Counted from the stretch's first letter, positions 38,436-47,194 are shown. The stretch is DNA of 64,000 nt from Mycobacterium sp. D16Q14 (GCA_002013415.1 MAEX01000014.1:1-64000); one strand, 5' to 3'. Notes: generated from the letters alone by a model not told the origin. Numbers and translations: made by a program.

Positions 38436-39178
38436 GCCGGTGGCGCCGCCGGCGGAGGTGCGTCGGCGGGCTTCTCACCGATGATGAAAGGCACTGGCGC
38501 ACTGCGCAGATCCCCGAGCTGCACCACCAGCGAGTACGTTCCCGGGCCGATGGCCGGACGGGGCAGCGGGCAGTTCGGCGCGGAGCCCATGCCGGTCCAG
38601 GTGACCTCGGTGGTCACCTGCTCGCCCGGGTTGAAGGTCTTGATGGAGTTCTCCTGCGACGGAGCGCAGTCCAAGTTGGCCCAGATCCGCTTGTTGTCGA
38701 CGCTGAACACCGACGCGGCCAGCACGGCGGCACCCACATCCCGCTTGCACTGCACCAGGCCGATGTTGGTCACCACCATGGTGAACTTGGGCTGCTCACC
38801 GGCAAGATAGCTGGGCTTATCACTGGAGGCCTTCACCGCAAGCGTCGCGTCGGGGCAATCATCACCGGGGTTCAGCGCCACCGGCGGCACCAGCTCGGGC
38901 TTGGCGATGGGCGGTCCGTCATGGACCGGGGCATCCGCGGGCTTGTCGGACGGCTTTTTAATCTCGTTCGGCGGCAGGATGACCGGCTGACCGGCGGGGG
39001 CCGCCGCTTCGGCGGGCTGATCCGCGGCCTTGGTATCGGCTCCTGCACTGCCACCTACCAGCGCAAAGATCACCGCGGCGACGATGGCAACCACGACCAC
39101 CGCCACGCCGATCGCGAGGGCGCGGCGCCGCCAGTAGATCTCTGAAGGCAGCGGGCCTGAGGGGTGCATGTCAATCAC
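38432..39178 (-). CDS. Conserved membrane-anchored protein (Rv3587c-like)
   Basis: A 248-aa protein with a short cytoplasmic N-terminus, one membrane helix ([23 protein letters not shown]), a Pro/Ala-rich periplasmic linker and a C-terminal beta domain with three or four Cys ([29 protein letters not shown]) that probably forms disulfides. Matches the position and form of Rv3587c, which has no known function. Overlaps the disA stop by 4 bp, convergent. Confidence 0.85.
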   Translation of the reverse strand: MIDMHPSGPLPSEIYWRRRALAIGVAVVVVAIVAAVIFALVGGSAGADTKAADQPAEAAAPAGQPVILPPNEIKKPSDKPADAPVHDGPPIAKPELVPPVALNPGDDCPDATLAVKASSDKPSYLAGEQPKFTMVVTNIGLVQCKRDVGAAVLAASVFSVDNKRIWANLDCAPSQENSIKTFNPGEQVTTEVTWTGMGSAPNCPLPRPAIGPGTYSLVVQLGDLRSAPVPFIIGEKPADAPPPAAPPA

Positions 39179-39297
39179 GATTCAACGGTAAGCGCAGGTC
39201 ACTACGGGATGGCCGACCTCGCTCGGCGTGTCGGCGAGCTACGCAGACTTCACAATGCTATTTGGGGGCCTTGGGGGCTGTCCACAGCCATCCCACG

Positions 39298-40842
39298 TCA
39301 GTTCACGCAGGGAACGCCACTGCTGCTGCCGACCACCGGCTTACCCGAGTCCGGCGGCGCGTAATCACTCGAGGACTCCGAGCTCGAGTAGCTGGACATC
39401 GAGCTCGCGGTGCCACTGTCTTCAGTGCTCAATACATCGGATGGCGCGGAGTATCCGGCGCCCAACATGACGCGAATTCGTCCGGGCGTCAACGTCGGAT
39501 CCGCACTGGGTTTCGCATCGATACCCAACATGGTGGACATCGCCTTGGCATCGGCATCGGCGCCTGCACCGTAATCGATGGTGGTAGTGGTTGATTCGCC
39601 GCTTTCCGGATCCCGCACGTCGCCCTTGGTATAGCCGCGACTGACGAGCGCCGACGAAATTGTCGACGCCAGACCGGAAGTGGAGGTGGCGTTCACGACA
39701 TCGACGGTGCTGGTGGGCGTCGTCGGGGTGGACGCGGGCGCAGAATCCGAACCCGTGAAGGCTGCGGCAACCTTGGCCCGGATCGCCACCGGGTCAACGA
39801 TGTTGACGTCCGCACCGTTGATGGTGTCGTATCGCACCACGGGCAGCGTCTGGAAATTCACGTTGCCGTCCGCGATCTGCCCGATGCGCTGGAACTGCTT
39901 CTCGGTCCAGCCTTTTGACAGCACGACATCCTTGTGGACGACGTTCATCAGACCGGTGAGTTTGGTGATGTCGGTCAGGGTGCCGGCATTGCGCAGCTGC
40001 TGCATCACCGAGATCAGGAAGGCCTGCTGACGGTGGGTGCGATCGAGGTCGCCGTTCTCGAGCCCGTGGCGCTGACGCACGAACGCCAATGCCTGCGAGG
40101 CGTTGAGGGTTTGTTCTCCCGCCTGGAAGTTGGCGCCCGAGTAGCTGTCGTAGACGGCATTGTTCAGGCAGACGGTGACCCCACCAAGCTCGGAGGCCAA
40201 GTCGTAGAAGCCGACCAGATTGACCTCGGCGAAGTAGTCGATGGGCTGACCGGTCAGACGGTGTACGGCATTGAGGGTGGCTCGGCGGCCCGCCTCGCGG
40301 CTCTGCTGCTCCAGTGTCGCCTGATCGGTGATGCCCTCGTTGACGAGCTTGTCCGCCTCGTTGGCCTTGGTCAGGCCATAGGCTTCCTTGATCTTGATGT
40401 GCTTGTAGCCCGGTATGCCGTCGGCCGGGACCCAATCGTCGCGGGGGATCGAGAACGCGGTGACCTTGTTGTCGGCGCCAACGTGCACGAGGATCAGGGT
40501 GTTGGTGTTGTAGCCGCCCGCATCCGAATCACCGGCGTGCAGCTGGTTCAGGACCGCCTTCGGCAGGTCGTTGCCGTCCTGATCCTTCCGCGAGTCGAGA
40601 CCGATCAGCAGCATGTTCATGGAGCCGTCGCTCGATTTGCCGCCTTCGGCCTCCGCCCCCGAGGTGGGGACGTGACTGAACGCCTTGTAGAACACCTGCC
40701 AACCGGCGCCGGTTACCACCAGACTGCCGCAGGCTAGCAGCGCGAAGATGACCCGACCGGCCGCAGTTTTACTTACCGACCAGCGGTTATTCGACTTAGG
40801 TAGTGCGTGCTTTGGCCGACCGCGACCAGTGTCGCGGCTCAT
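39298..40842 (-). CDS. LytR-CpsA-Psr (LCP) cell-wall ligase with LytR_C domain
   Basis: A 514-aa protein: basic N-terminus, one membrane helix (about 30-50), an extracellular LCP domain (MNMLLIGLDSRKDQDG, FSIPRDDWVPADG, LDRTHRQQAFL with the conserved catalytic Arg residues, and QRHGLENGDLDRTH), then a LytR_C domain (TVDVVNATSTSGLASTISSALVSRGYTKGDV), ending in a Ser-rich low-complexity tail (SSMSSYSSSESSSD). LCP proteins attach arabinogalactan or related polymers to peptidoglycan. It lies between the Rv3587c-like gene and canB, where M. tuberculosis has no LCP gene as far as I recall. Confidence 0.93.
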   Translation of the reverse strand: MSRDTGRGRPKHALPKSNNRWSVSKTAAGRVIFALLACGSLVVTGAGWQVFYKAFSHVPTSGAEAEGGKSSDGSMNMLLIGLDSRKDQDGNDLPKAVLNQLHAGDSDAGGYNTNTLILVHVGADNKVTAFSIPRDDWVPADGIPGYKHIKIKEAYGLTKANEADKLVNEGITDQATLEQQSREAGRRATLNAVHRLTGQPIDYFAEVNLVGFYDLASELGGVTVCLNNAVYDSYSGANFQAGEQTLNASQALAFVRQRHGLENGDLDRTHRQQAFLISVMQQLRNAGTLTDITKLTGLMNVVHKDVVLSKGWTEKQFQRIGQIADGNVNFQTLPVVRYDTINGADVNIVDPVAIRAKVAAAFTGSDSAPASTPTTPTSTVDVVNATSTSGLASTISSALVSRGYTKGDVRDPESGESTTTTIDYGAGADADAKAMSTMLGIDAKPSADPTLTPGRIRVMLGAGYSAPSDVLSTEDSGTASSMSSYSSSESSSDYAPPDSGKPVVGSSSGVPCVN

Positions 40843-40993
40843 CGGTAACTACCCCGATGTGGCAGCAACGTACACACCGAACTACCCATCCCTCCCCCAG
40901 AGAAATCTGCATTCGTTCTAATTCTCCCATCACAGACAGCAAGATGCCATGTGACGTTTGCCGAATGGGCTTTGACCTGGGGCTTAGAAGTTG

Positions 40994-41608
40994 TTACTGG
41001 CCGATGTCGCCGACGTGGCCGTGCAAAACAACGCGTCCGTCGGCGAGTTTGTAGGTCAGATACACCAGCGCGAGCTTCTTGGCCTCGACCGCATCGGCCA
41101 CCACCTGCGAGCGCTGCAGCAGCTTGATGCCGGTCTCCTCGACATGGCGGGCCTCGAACTCATCGATCCGGGACAAGCCATCTTTGCGGCCACCCAGGAT
41201 CGAGGGCATCACCCGCACCACCAAATCCCGGATGTACCCGCCCGGCACCTCGCCGGTGTCCAGAGCCTGCACCGTGGCACCCACCGCGCCACAGGAGTCA
41301 TGCCCCAGGATCGCGATCAACGGCACACCCAACACCGCCACCGCGTACTCGATCGAACCCAGCACCGCCGAGTCGATCACCTGCCCCGCGGTGCGCACGA
41401 TGAACATGTCACCCAGGCCCTGATCGAAAATGATCTCCGCGGCCACCCGGCTATCGGAGCAGCCGAACAACATCACCTGGGGGTTCTGGCCATTGGCCAG
41501 CTCGGTACGACGCGTCACGCTCTGGCTCGGGTGCTGCGGATAACCGCCGACAAAACGCTGGTTACCCTCTTTGAGTGCCTTCCAGGCGGACCTCGGATCA
41601 GCTGTCAT
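40994..41608 (-). CDS. canB: Beta-carbonic anhydrase CanB
   Basis: A 204-aa beta-class carbonic anhydrase. The zinc ligands and catalytic dyad are visible: FGCSDSRVAAE (Cys and Asp-Arg), LGHDSCGAVG (His and Cys). It hydrates CO2 in the cytosol. The ATG at 41608 (MTADPRSAWKALKEGNQRF) aligns with the M. tuberculosis Rv3588c N-terminus as I remember it; another ATG lies at 41617. The gene diverges from mutY with overlapping 5' ends. Confidence 0.94.
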   Translation of the reverse strand: MTADPRSAWKALKEGNQRFVGGYPQHPSQSVTRRTELANGQNPQVMLFGCSDSRVAAEIIFDQGLGDMFIVRTAGQVIDSAVLGSIEYAVAVLGVPLIAILGHDSCGAVGATVQALDTGEVPGGYIRDLVVRVMPSILGGRKDGLSRIDEFEARHVEETGIKLLQRSQVVADAVEAKKLALVYLTYKLADGRVVLHGHVGDIGQ

Positions 41609-42504
41609 ACCCGTCATTGTGCCCTGACGAACTTTTGGACTGGTTTGATGTTGCCGAGCGGGACCTACCGTGGCGTCACCCTGAGGCGACACCGTGGCAC
41701 ATCCTCATCAGCGAGGTGATGCTCCAGCAGACCCCGGTGTCCAGGGTAGAGCCGGTGTGGCGGGAATGGGTGGCACGTTGGCCGGTGCCGTCGGCGATGG
41801 CGAAAACGTCTGTGGCAGAGGTGCTACGGGCATGGGGAAAGCTCGGTTATCCACGCCGCGCCATGCGGTTGCATGAGTGCGCGACCGTGCTGGCCCGCGA
41901 CTATGGCGATCAGGTACCCGACGATGTGGAGACACTACTGACGCTTCCTGGCGTGGGCGCGTACACGGCGCGCGCCATTGCCTGCTTCGGGTACGGGCAG
42001 CGGGTTCCCGTGGTGGACACCAATGTTCGCCGGGTGATCGCACGGGTGGTGCACGGTGTCGCGGACTCGACGCCCTCGGCACGGGACTTGCGGGACGCCG
42101 AGGCACTGCTGCCCGTCGACAACGGGGCACGGTTCTCTGCGGCGCTGATGGAGTTGGGCGCCCTGGTATGCACCGCCCGCGCGCCGCAGTGCCCACTGTG
42201 TCCGCTCAGTTCTTGCGGGTGGCACGAGGCGGGACACCCCGAATTGGTCACACCGGTGCGGACAGTGCAGAAGTATGCCGGCACCGATCGCCAGGTACGT
42301 GGGCGACTGTTGGATGTGTTGCGCGGCAGCAGCATTCCCGTAACGCGGGCACAGCTCGACGTGGTGTGGCTCTCCGACATCGCCCAACGCGACCGCGCGT
42401 TGGATTCACTGTTGGTCGATGGATTGGTGGAGCAGACCACTGATGGGCGCTTCGCGCTGGCCGGCGAGGGCCAGATCCCTGCGGCGGGGTGCAAAGCTCC
42501 ATGA
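41575..42504 (+). CDS. mutY: A/G-specific adenine glycosylase MutY
   Basis: A 309-aa HhH-GPD glycosylase: DLPWRHPEATPWHILISEVMLQQTPVSRV with the catalytic Glu, LLTLPGVGAYTARAIACF, VDTNVRRV with the catalytic Asp, and a [4Fe-4S] C-x6-C-x2-C-x5-C loop (CTARAPQCPLCPLSSC). It removes A opposite 8-oxoG. No typical start lies downstream of the canB start: a TTG at 41617 would avoid overlap and give 295 aa, while the ATG at 41575 overlaps the first codons of canB. Ends in an ATGA overlap with the next gene. Confidence 0.94.
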   Translation: MPSRRTSDQLSYPSLCPDELLDWFDVAERDLPWRHPEATPWHILISEVMLQQTPVSRVEPVWREWVARWPVPSAMAKTSVAEVLRAWGKLGYPRRAMRLHECATVLARDYGDQVPDDVETLLTLPGVGAYTARAIACFGYGQRVPVVDTNVRRVIARVVHGVADSTPSARDLRDAEALLPVDNGARFSAALMELGALVCTARAPQCPLCPLSSCGWHEAGHPELVTPVRTVQKYAGTDRQVRGRLLDVLRGSSIPVTRAQLDVVWLSDIAQRDRALDSLLVDGLVEQTTDGRFALAGEGQIPAAGCKAP

Positions 42505-43073
42505 GACTGCAACGCCATCCGGATATGCCAGACGACTACCGGAAACTACTTAGCAAGTACGGTCCGGCAACACTCGCGGGTGTCCTGAGACTGCTGGCAC
42601 CCGATGGCCCACCAGGATTCAACATGGCGACGGAGACAATCCGGTATCCCCAGCCTCACCCCGAAGCCACACTGTGGGGGATATTCGACACTGGCGAAAC
42701 ATGCTGGTGGTTCCCCATTCGCGAACACCGCAGATGGTTCGTGGTGATCGTCGGCCATGGGAAGCAACAGTTGAACGTTAGCCCGACTGATTTCTTGCTT
42801 AGGTGGAATAACGGAGAGCTAGACCTACCGGTGCTGTCCTTCCCTCCCGTACGCCGCGGATGGAGCATGACCCCTGCCTGCAGTCATCGAAATCGGCAAT
42901 CGAGATCCTTTGGCGCAGTTGGAATCCCTGATCGGTCCACCGCAGCCACGCACTCACGATTGGCACGAGATCGAGGGCAAACTCGGGTTTGGGTTGCCCA
43001 CCGACTACAAACGCCTCCACGACGCGTATGGGCGTGTACACCTCAACGGAATCTTCGTCTCCGCGCCCGATGA
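42501..43073 (+). CDS. SUKH (SMI1/KNR4)-like protein with suspect C-terminus
   Basis: The ATG at 42501 overlaps the mutY TGA. The first about 122 residues form a small domain (MPDDYRKLLSKYGPATL, WGIFDTGETCWWFPI, RRWFVVIVGHGKQ, NVSPTDFLLRWNNGE, LDLPVLSFPP) resembling SUKH/SMI1-KNR4 immunity-type folds. The remaining about 65 residues are Arg-rich and coincide with the start of the next SUKH gene read in another frame, so they look like out-of-frame readthrough. A one-base frameshift before 42868 would end the protein at the TGA at 42868-42870. Confidence in the domain is moderate; in the full length, low. Confidence 0.65.
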   Translation: MRLQRHPDMPDDYRKLLSKYGPATLAGVLRLLAPDGPPGFNMATETIRYPQPHPEATLWGIFDTGETCWWFPIREHRRWFVVIVGHGKQQLNVSPTDFLLRWNNGELDLPVLSFPPVRRGWSMTPACSHRNRQSRSFGAVGIPDRSTAATHSRLARDRGQTRVWVAHRLQTPPRRVWACTPQRNLRLRAR

Positions 43074-43395
43074 GGTGTGGCATCTTCACGATATGCACGC
43101 ATCGGTCCTAGACGATGCATTCGAATGGAGGAGACCAACGGGGCCGGGCGGAATGTTGCTGTGCGCCACCACCGAAGGCCGATCCACGGTGGTCTGGGAC
43201 ACTGCCAACGACGATCCAGACGCCTGGCCGCTCATCGTCGACGACGGCTACGGACGAATGCCTGGGACGCTCACCGAGCTACTCGTCGGTGAGCTCACCG
43301 ATACCGGACCTGGTCTCACGTCCTTCGAGCTTGGCGATCCCGGCGAATGGGCATGGCCAATCTGGGGCCCAGACCCGCCATGGTGGTCCCGCTAG
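42910..43395 (+). CDS. SUKH (SMI1/KNR4)-family protein
   Basis: A 161-aa protein from the TTG at 42910. The SUKH core is clear: DWHEIEGKLGFGLPTDYKRLHDAYGRVHLNGIFVSAP followed by CATTEGRSTVVWDTA and DPDAWPLIVDDG, and a Trp-rich end (WAWPIWGPDPPWW). SUKH proteins are often immunity proteins of polymorphic-toxin systems; no toxin is adjacent. Its frame is closed by the TGA at 42868-42870, so the start must lie after it; no ATG or GTG is available. Convergent with the GlxA-type regulator (overlap of 4 bp). Confidence 0.8.
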   Translation: MAQLESLIGPPQPRTHDWHEIEGKLGFGLPTDYKRLHDAYGRVHLNGIFVSAPDEVWHLHDMHASVLDDAFEWRRPTGPGGMLLCATTEGRSTVVWDTANDDPDAWPLIVDDGYGRMPGTLTELLVGELTDTGPGLTSFELGDPGEWAWPIWGPDPPWWSR

Positions 43396-44348
43396 CCGAC
43401 AGCCACCGCGAAGGTCTTGCGGTAATCGGTGGGGGTGATGCCGACGCCACGGCGGAAGTGATGGCGCAGCAGGATCGCGGTGCCAAAACCGCTGTGCGCC
43501 GCCACGGTATCGATATCGAGATCCGTCTCTTCGAGCAATCGCCGGGCGAGCAGGACCCGCTGGTCGATGATCCAGCGCATCGGCGTCACACCGGTCTGAT
43601 CGGTGAACTTGCGGGCGAATGTGCGGGTCGACATGTGCACGCGTGCAGCAAGATCGGCCACCGTATGCGTCTGGTCGATGTTTTCGATCAACCAATCGAA
43701 AAGGCCGCCAAAGCCGTTGGTATCCACATCGGGCACTGGCTGTGGGATGAACTGACGCTGACCACCCGCACGCTGCGGCGGCACCACCATGCGTCGCGCG
43801 ATCTTGTTGGTGATTTCGCTGCCCAGCTCGCGTCGCACCAGATGCAGGCAGGCATCGATGCCCGCGGCCGTCCCCGCGCTGGTGATCAGGTCGCCGTCGT
43901 CGACAAACAACACGTCACGATCGACGGTCGCCGTCGGGTACCTACGGGCCAGCTCGTCGGTGTACATCCAGTGCGTAGTGCAGCGGCGACCGTCCAGCAG
44001 CCCTGCCGCTCCCGCGATGAAGACACCCGAGCAGACGGTAAGCACCGTGGCTCCGCGGTCTGCCGCCGCACGCAGCGCTTCCAGGGCCTCCGGCGGATAA
44101 CCATGCGTAAAGGGGCGGGCAGGAACCGCCACCAGATCGGCGTCGGCGAGCCCCTCGAGTCCGCGATCCGGGATGATCGACGCTCCCACCGTCGTACGCA
44201 GTGGGACACCGGCCTCGACCCCGCAGACGCGGAAATCGAAATTCGGAACGCCGTCTCGGGCGCGGTCAATGCCGAAGACCTCGCAGATCACCCCGAACTC
44301 GAAAACGGCAACCTGATCGAGGACCAGGGCCGCCACCGAACGCAACAT
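43392..44348 (-). CDS. GlxA-type regulator (DJ-1/PfpI domain plus AraC helix-turn-helix)
   Basis: A 318-aa protein. Residues 1 to about 180 form a DJ-1/PfpI-like domain (VALVLDQVAVFEFGVICEVFG, then VLTVCSGVFIAGAAGLLDGR with a conserved Cys), and residues about 215-315 an AraC DNA-binding domain (HTVADLAARVHMSTRTFARKFTDQTGVTPMRWIID ... AHSGFGTAILLRHHFRRGVGITPTDYRK). A ligand-responsive activator of unknown target. Divergent from the small membrane protein. Confidence 0.92.
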   Translation of the reverse strand: MLRSVAALVLDQVAVFEFGVICEVFGIDRARDGVPNFDFRVCGVEAGVPLRTTVGASIIPDRGLEGLADADLVAVPARPFTHGYPPEALEALRAAADRGATVLTVCSGVFIAGAAGLLDGRRCTTHWMYTDELARRYPTATVDRDVLFVDDGDLITSAGTAAGIDACLHLVRRELGSEITNKIARRMVVPPQRAGGQRQFIPQPVPDVDTNGFGGLFDWLIENIDQTHTVADLAARVHMSTRTFARKFTDQTGVTPMRWIIDQRVLLARRLLEETDLDIDTVAAHSGFGTAILLRHHFRRGVGITPTDYRKTFAVAVG

Positions 44349-44419
44349 GGCTGAATATTATCGAAGATCGTCAATACCGCCACTGTTGGCGTGATATTGA
44401 CCAGCACACAATTATTGCC

Positions 44420-44623
44420 ATGACCATCTTCGCCGCCATCCTCGTCCTCATATCCCCATTCGCCCTGGCGGTAGCACTGAGCTGGATCGCCCGCCGAAAC
44501 AAGACCTTTCGCATCCACCTCGATCAGTTCCGGGTCGCGGCGCCCCTCGGCGGAACCTTCGCCGATGACCGCGACCTACAACGGCAGCTGCACGAAATGG
44601 AAGTAATCCACTCTCGGCGCTAG
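44420..44623 (+). CDS. Small single-pass membrane protein
   Basis: The ATG at 44420 gives a 67-aa protein: a hydrophobic N-terminal helix (MTIFAAILVLISPFALAVALSW), a basic stop-transfer (IARRNKT) and a polar C-terminus. The longer frame back to 44201 is Arg/Pro-rich and overlaps the divergent regulator, so it is excluded. No known family. Ends 4 bp before the convergent hydrolase stop. Confidence 0.6.
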   Translation: MTIFAAILVLISPFALAVALSWIARRNKTFRIHLDQFRVAAPLGGTFADDRDLQRQLHEMEVIHSRR

Positions 44624-44627
44624 CGGA

Positions 44628-45434
44628 CTACCGGACTCGGTGCGCGGCGATGAATTCCGTGAGCGCGGACCGGTACCGTTCGGGAGCGTCGTCGTGAATC
44701 AGGTGCCCCGCCCCTTCAATCTTCAAATAAGTTGTCTTCCAGCCTATCTCAGCCATCTGGCGCATCTGCCCGGCAGGCGCCACCGTGACTGACGCCTCCA
44801 GCAGTAGCGATGGACAACGCACTCCCCGCCACTGGTCCCAGAATTCACGGACGCCCCATTCCGCGGCGGTGGATATCCACTTGTCGATCGGGCCATGCAA
44901 TCGCCAGCCCTCGGGTACTCGGTCAAACGCTTCCAGAAAGTACTGTCCCGCAACAGGTCCGAACCTACTGGTGACATCCGTGGCGGACGTGAAGACTTCT
45001 GGCCAGGAGTACAGCCAGGGTTCCCAGGGGCCCGTGGTTCCGCCGACGAAATCGGGGGCCATGTCCTCCACCACCAGGGCCGACACCAGCTCCGGATGCT
45101 CCGCGGCCAGACACCACGAATGCAGTCCACCCATGGAGTGACCAACGAGGAAGGCCGGACCGCCAAGGGCACCCACCGCATTCGCGAGGGCCTCGACATA
45201 GCGCTCTGTCGAAATCGGTTGGGAATCAACGACGTCATGTCCGCGATGCCACGGCGCGTCATAGGTGTACACCCGGCCCAGCTCCCGCAGCCAGGGCAAC
45301 TGCCGTGACCACGTGTTTCCACGGCCCATCAGACCGTGCACAAGGACGATGGACGGCGCCCCCGAGTCTTCCGGCAGACCGCCTTGGTCGAACAGGCGGC
45401 CTGGGTCCATGTCTGTCATCATCGCCCCAATCAT
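44628..45434 (-). CDS. Alpha/beta hydrolase (Rv3591c-like)
   Basis: A 268-aa alpha/beta hydrolase: oxyanion block VLVHGLMGRGNTW, nucleophile elbow VGHSMGGLHSW (Ser), acid region near WRGVRCPSLLLEASV, and the catalytic His in IEGAGHLIHDDAP. It occupies the Rv3591c position next to mhuD. The ATG at 45434 may be too early; ATG at 45419 (MTDMDPG...) is an alternative. The substrate is unknown. Divergent from mhuD by 41 bp. Confidence 0.9.
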   Translation of the reverse strand: MIGAMMTDMDPGRLFDQGGLPEDSGAPSIVLVHGLMGRGNTWSRQLPWLRELGRVYTYDAPWHRGHDVVDSQPISTERYVEALANAVGALGGPAFLVGHSMGGLHSWCLAAEHPELVSALVVEDMAPDFVGGTTGPWEPWLYSWPEVFTSATDVTSRFGPVAGQYFLEAFDRVPEGWRLHGPIDKWISTAAEWGVREFWDQWRGVRCPSLLLEASVTVAPAGQMRQMAEIGWKTTYLKIEGAGHLIHDDAPERYRSALTEFIAAHRVR

Positions 45435-45475
45435 CGCCCCGAATCATGCGGGAGCCCGCACGGTAGCCTGAACCC

Positions 45476-45793
45476 ATGTCCGTGGTGAAGATCAACGCAA
45501 TCGAGATCCCCGAGGGTGCAGGTCCGGAGCTGGAGAAGCGGTTCGCTCACCGCGCCGGAGCAGTCGAGAACCAGCCAGGATTCCTGGGCTTTCAGCTGCT
45601 GCGCCCCGTCAAGGGAGAAGACCGCTACTTCGTGGTCACCCAGTGGGAGTCCGAAGAGGCCTTTCAGGCCTGGGCCACCGGTCCGGCAGTCGAAGCACAT
45701 GCCGGCCAGCAGGCCAAGCCCGTGGCGAAGGGTGCCCACCTGCTGGAGTTCGAGGTTGTGCTCGACGTGACCGGGGCCGCCGCCAAGGCGTGA
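45476..45793 (+). CDS. mhuD: Haem-degrading monooxygenase MhuD
   Basis: A 105-aa antibiotic-biosynthesis-monooxygenase-fold protein, the exact MhuD length. The haem pocket residues Asn7, Trp66 and His75 (MhuD numbering) are all in place. MhuD (Rv3592) cleaves haem to mycobilin and releases iron without CO. It overlaps the lpqF start by GTGA, so the two are translationally coupled, as in M. tuberculosis. Confidence 0.96.
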   Translation: MSVVKINAIEIPEGAGPELEKRFAHRAGAVENQPGFLGFQLLRPVKGEDRYFVVTQWESEEAFQAWATGPAVEAHAGQQAKPVAKGAHLLEFEVVLDVTGAAAKA

Positions 45794-47130
45794 ATAGGAG
45801 TTTGCTGCGCGCGCGCATGACGCGCGCCGTCTCGGTATGCACGGTGGCAGTGGTGGCCTTATCGGTGGGCAGCACAGCGGGGTGTGGCATCAAGCTGCGG
45901 CAGGTGCCGCACGGCGACGTGGATACCAGCACGCCTCCGGGCCTGCGCTCACAACAGCTGATCGACATGTTGAACTCCAACTGGCCGATCGGTAAGCAGG
46001 GCGTGGCGACGCTCGCCGCCGCCAACAAGGTCGACGACTACACCGAGATCATGACCAAGCTGTGGGTCGACCGCCCATACAAGGTGAGCTCCGTGGACCT
46101 GGCGGCCAATAGCTCCACCGTCCACCTGATCGCGCCTTATGGCGCCAATGTGGATATCGGGCTGCGCACCAACAACAAGGGGGATGTCGACAGGCTGGTT
46201 CCGTATCAGCAGCCCCCCACCATCGCCGACTGGTCCGACGTCGACACCGTGCTGTCAGCATCGGGCGGCCGCTACTCCTACCGGGCGTCCAAGATCGTCA
46301 ACGGTCAATGCGAGCAGGTCGCCGGAACCAATACCTCCGAACCCATGCCGCTGGCTTCGGTTTTCAAGCTCTACGTGCTGTTGGCCACCGGTACCGCCAT
46401 CAATGCGGGCACCCTCACCTGGGATGACCAACTCACCGTCACCGATCGCGGCAAGGCGCTCGGAAGCTCGATGGACAAGCTCCCCACGGGCTCCACGGTG
46501 TCGGTGCGCACCGCCGCCCAGAAGATGATCTCGGTGAGCGACAACATGGGTACAGACATGCTGATCAACCGCCTCGGTCGGCAGGCGATAGAAAAGGCCC
46601 TTGCCGACGGCGGGCACCATGACCCGGCATCGATGACCCCCTTCCCCACCATGCATGAGCTGTTCAACATCGGGTGGGGAATACCCGACGTCCGCCAGCA
46701 ATGGAAGGACGCCACGACACCGGCCCAGCGCGGGCAGATGCTCTCCGAAGCCGACACCCACGACTACAAGCTGGATCCGGACCGGACCACCACGCCCGCA
46801 TCGAAATTCGGCATCGAGTGGTACGGCAGCGCCGAAGACATCTGCCGGGTCCACGCGGCACTGCAGAAGGTCGCCGTCGGCCCGGCGGCTCCGATTCGCG
46901 GCATCCTGTCAGCAGAACCCGGTATCGATCTGCACAGCGAGAACTGGCGTTACATCGGCGCTAAGGGTGGCAACCTGCCCGGCGACCTGACATTCAGCTG
47001 GTACGCCGAGGATCGCAACCGCCAGCCGTATGTCGTGAGTTTCCAGCTGAATTGGGATCGCGCATTCGGCCCCGGTGCGGCCGGATGGGTCATCGGCCTG
47101 GCCAAGGGCGTCTTCAAGAAGCTGGGATGA
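45790..47130 (+). CDS. lpqF: Lipoprotein LpqF (beta-lactamase-like fold)
   Basis: A 446-aa lipoprotein starting at the GTG that overlaps the mhuD stop; an ATG at 45817 is an alternative. Lipobox STAGC near residue 33. The C-terminal half has the serine-hydrolase pattern of class A beta-lactamases: SVFK (SxxK), SDN in ISVSDNMGTDM, and KGG in GAKGGNLPG. It may be a hydrolase or a non-catalytic relative; LpqF (Rv3593) has no assigned role. Its stop lies inside the first copy of a 28-bp tandem repeat. Confidence 0.93.
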   Translation: MNRSLLRARMTRAVSVCTVAVVALSVGSTAGCGIKLRQVPHGDVDTSTPPGLRSQQLIDMLNSNWPIGKQGVATLAAANKVDDYTEIMTKLWVDRPYKVSSVDLAANSSTVHLIAPYGANVDIGLRTNNKGDVDRLVPYQQPPTIADWSDVDTVLSASGGRYSYRASKIVNGQCEQVAGTNTSEPMPLASVFKLYVLLATGTAINAGTLTWDDQLTVTDRGKALGSSMDKLPTGSTVSVRTAAQKMISVSDNMGTDMLINRLGRQAIEKALADGGHHDPASMTPFPTMHELFNIGWGIPDVRQQWKDATTPAQRGQMLSEADTHDYKLDPDRTTTPASKFGIEWYGSAEDICRVHAALQKVAVGPAAPIRGILSAEPGIDLHSENWRYIGAKGGNLPGDLTFSWYAEDRNRQPYVVSFQLNWDRAFGPGAAGWVIGLAKGVFKKLG

Positions 47131-47185
47131 GCGCCCGCGCGAAGACCGTCACACCCCGATGAGCGCCCGCGCGAAGACCGTCACA
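47126..47185. repeat. 28-bp tandem direct repeat at the lpqF stop
   Basis: The 28-bp unit GATGAGCGCCCGCGCGAAGA... occurs twice, at 47126-47153 and 47158-47185, period 32. The first copy contains the lpqF stop codon, and the second lies between lpqF and the end of convergent cbtA. Confidence 0.95.
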
Positions 47186-47194
47186 TGCGGCTAG

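Noticed and set aside
43347-44354. A 335-aa plus-strand open frame
   Set aside because: Antisense to the GlxA-type regulator, which has clear DJ-1/PfpI and AraC motifs.
44628-45434. Possible HsaD among the alpha/beta hydrolases
   Set aside because: It sits in the Rv3591c position next to mhuD, has no KstR box, and its sequence blocks do not resemble the C-C hydrolase pattern I know from HsaD/BphD.
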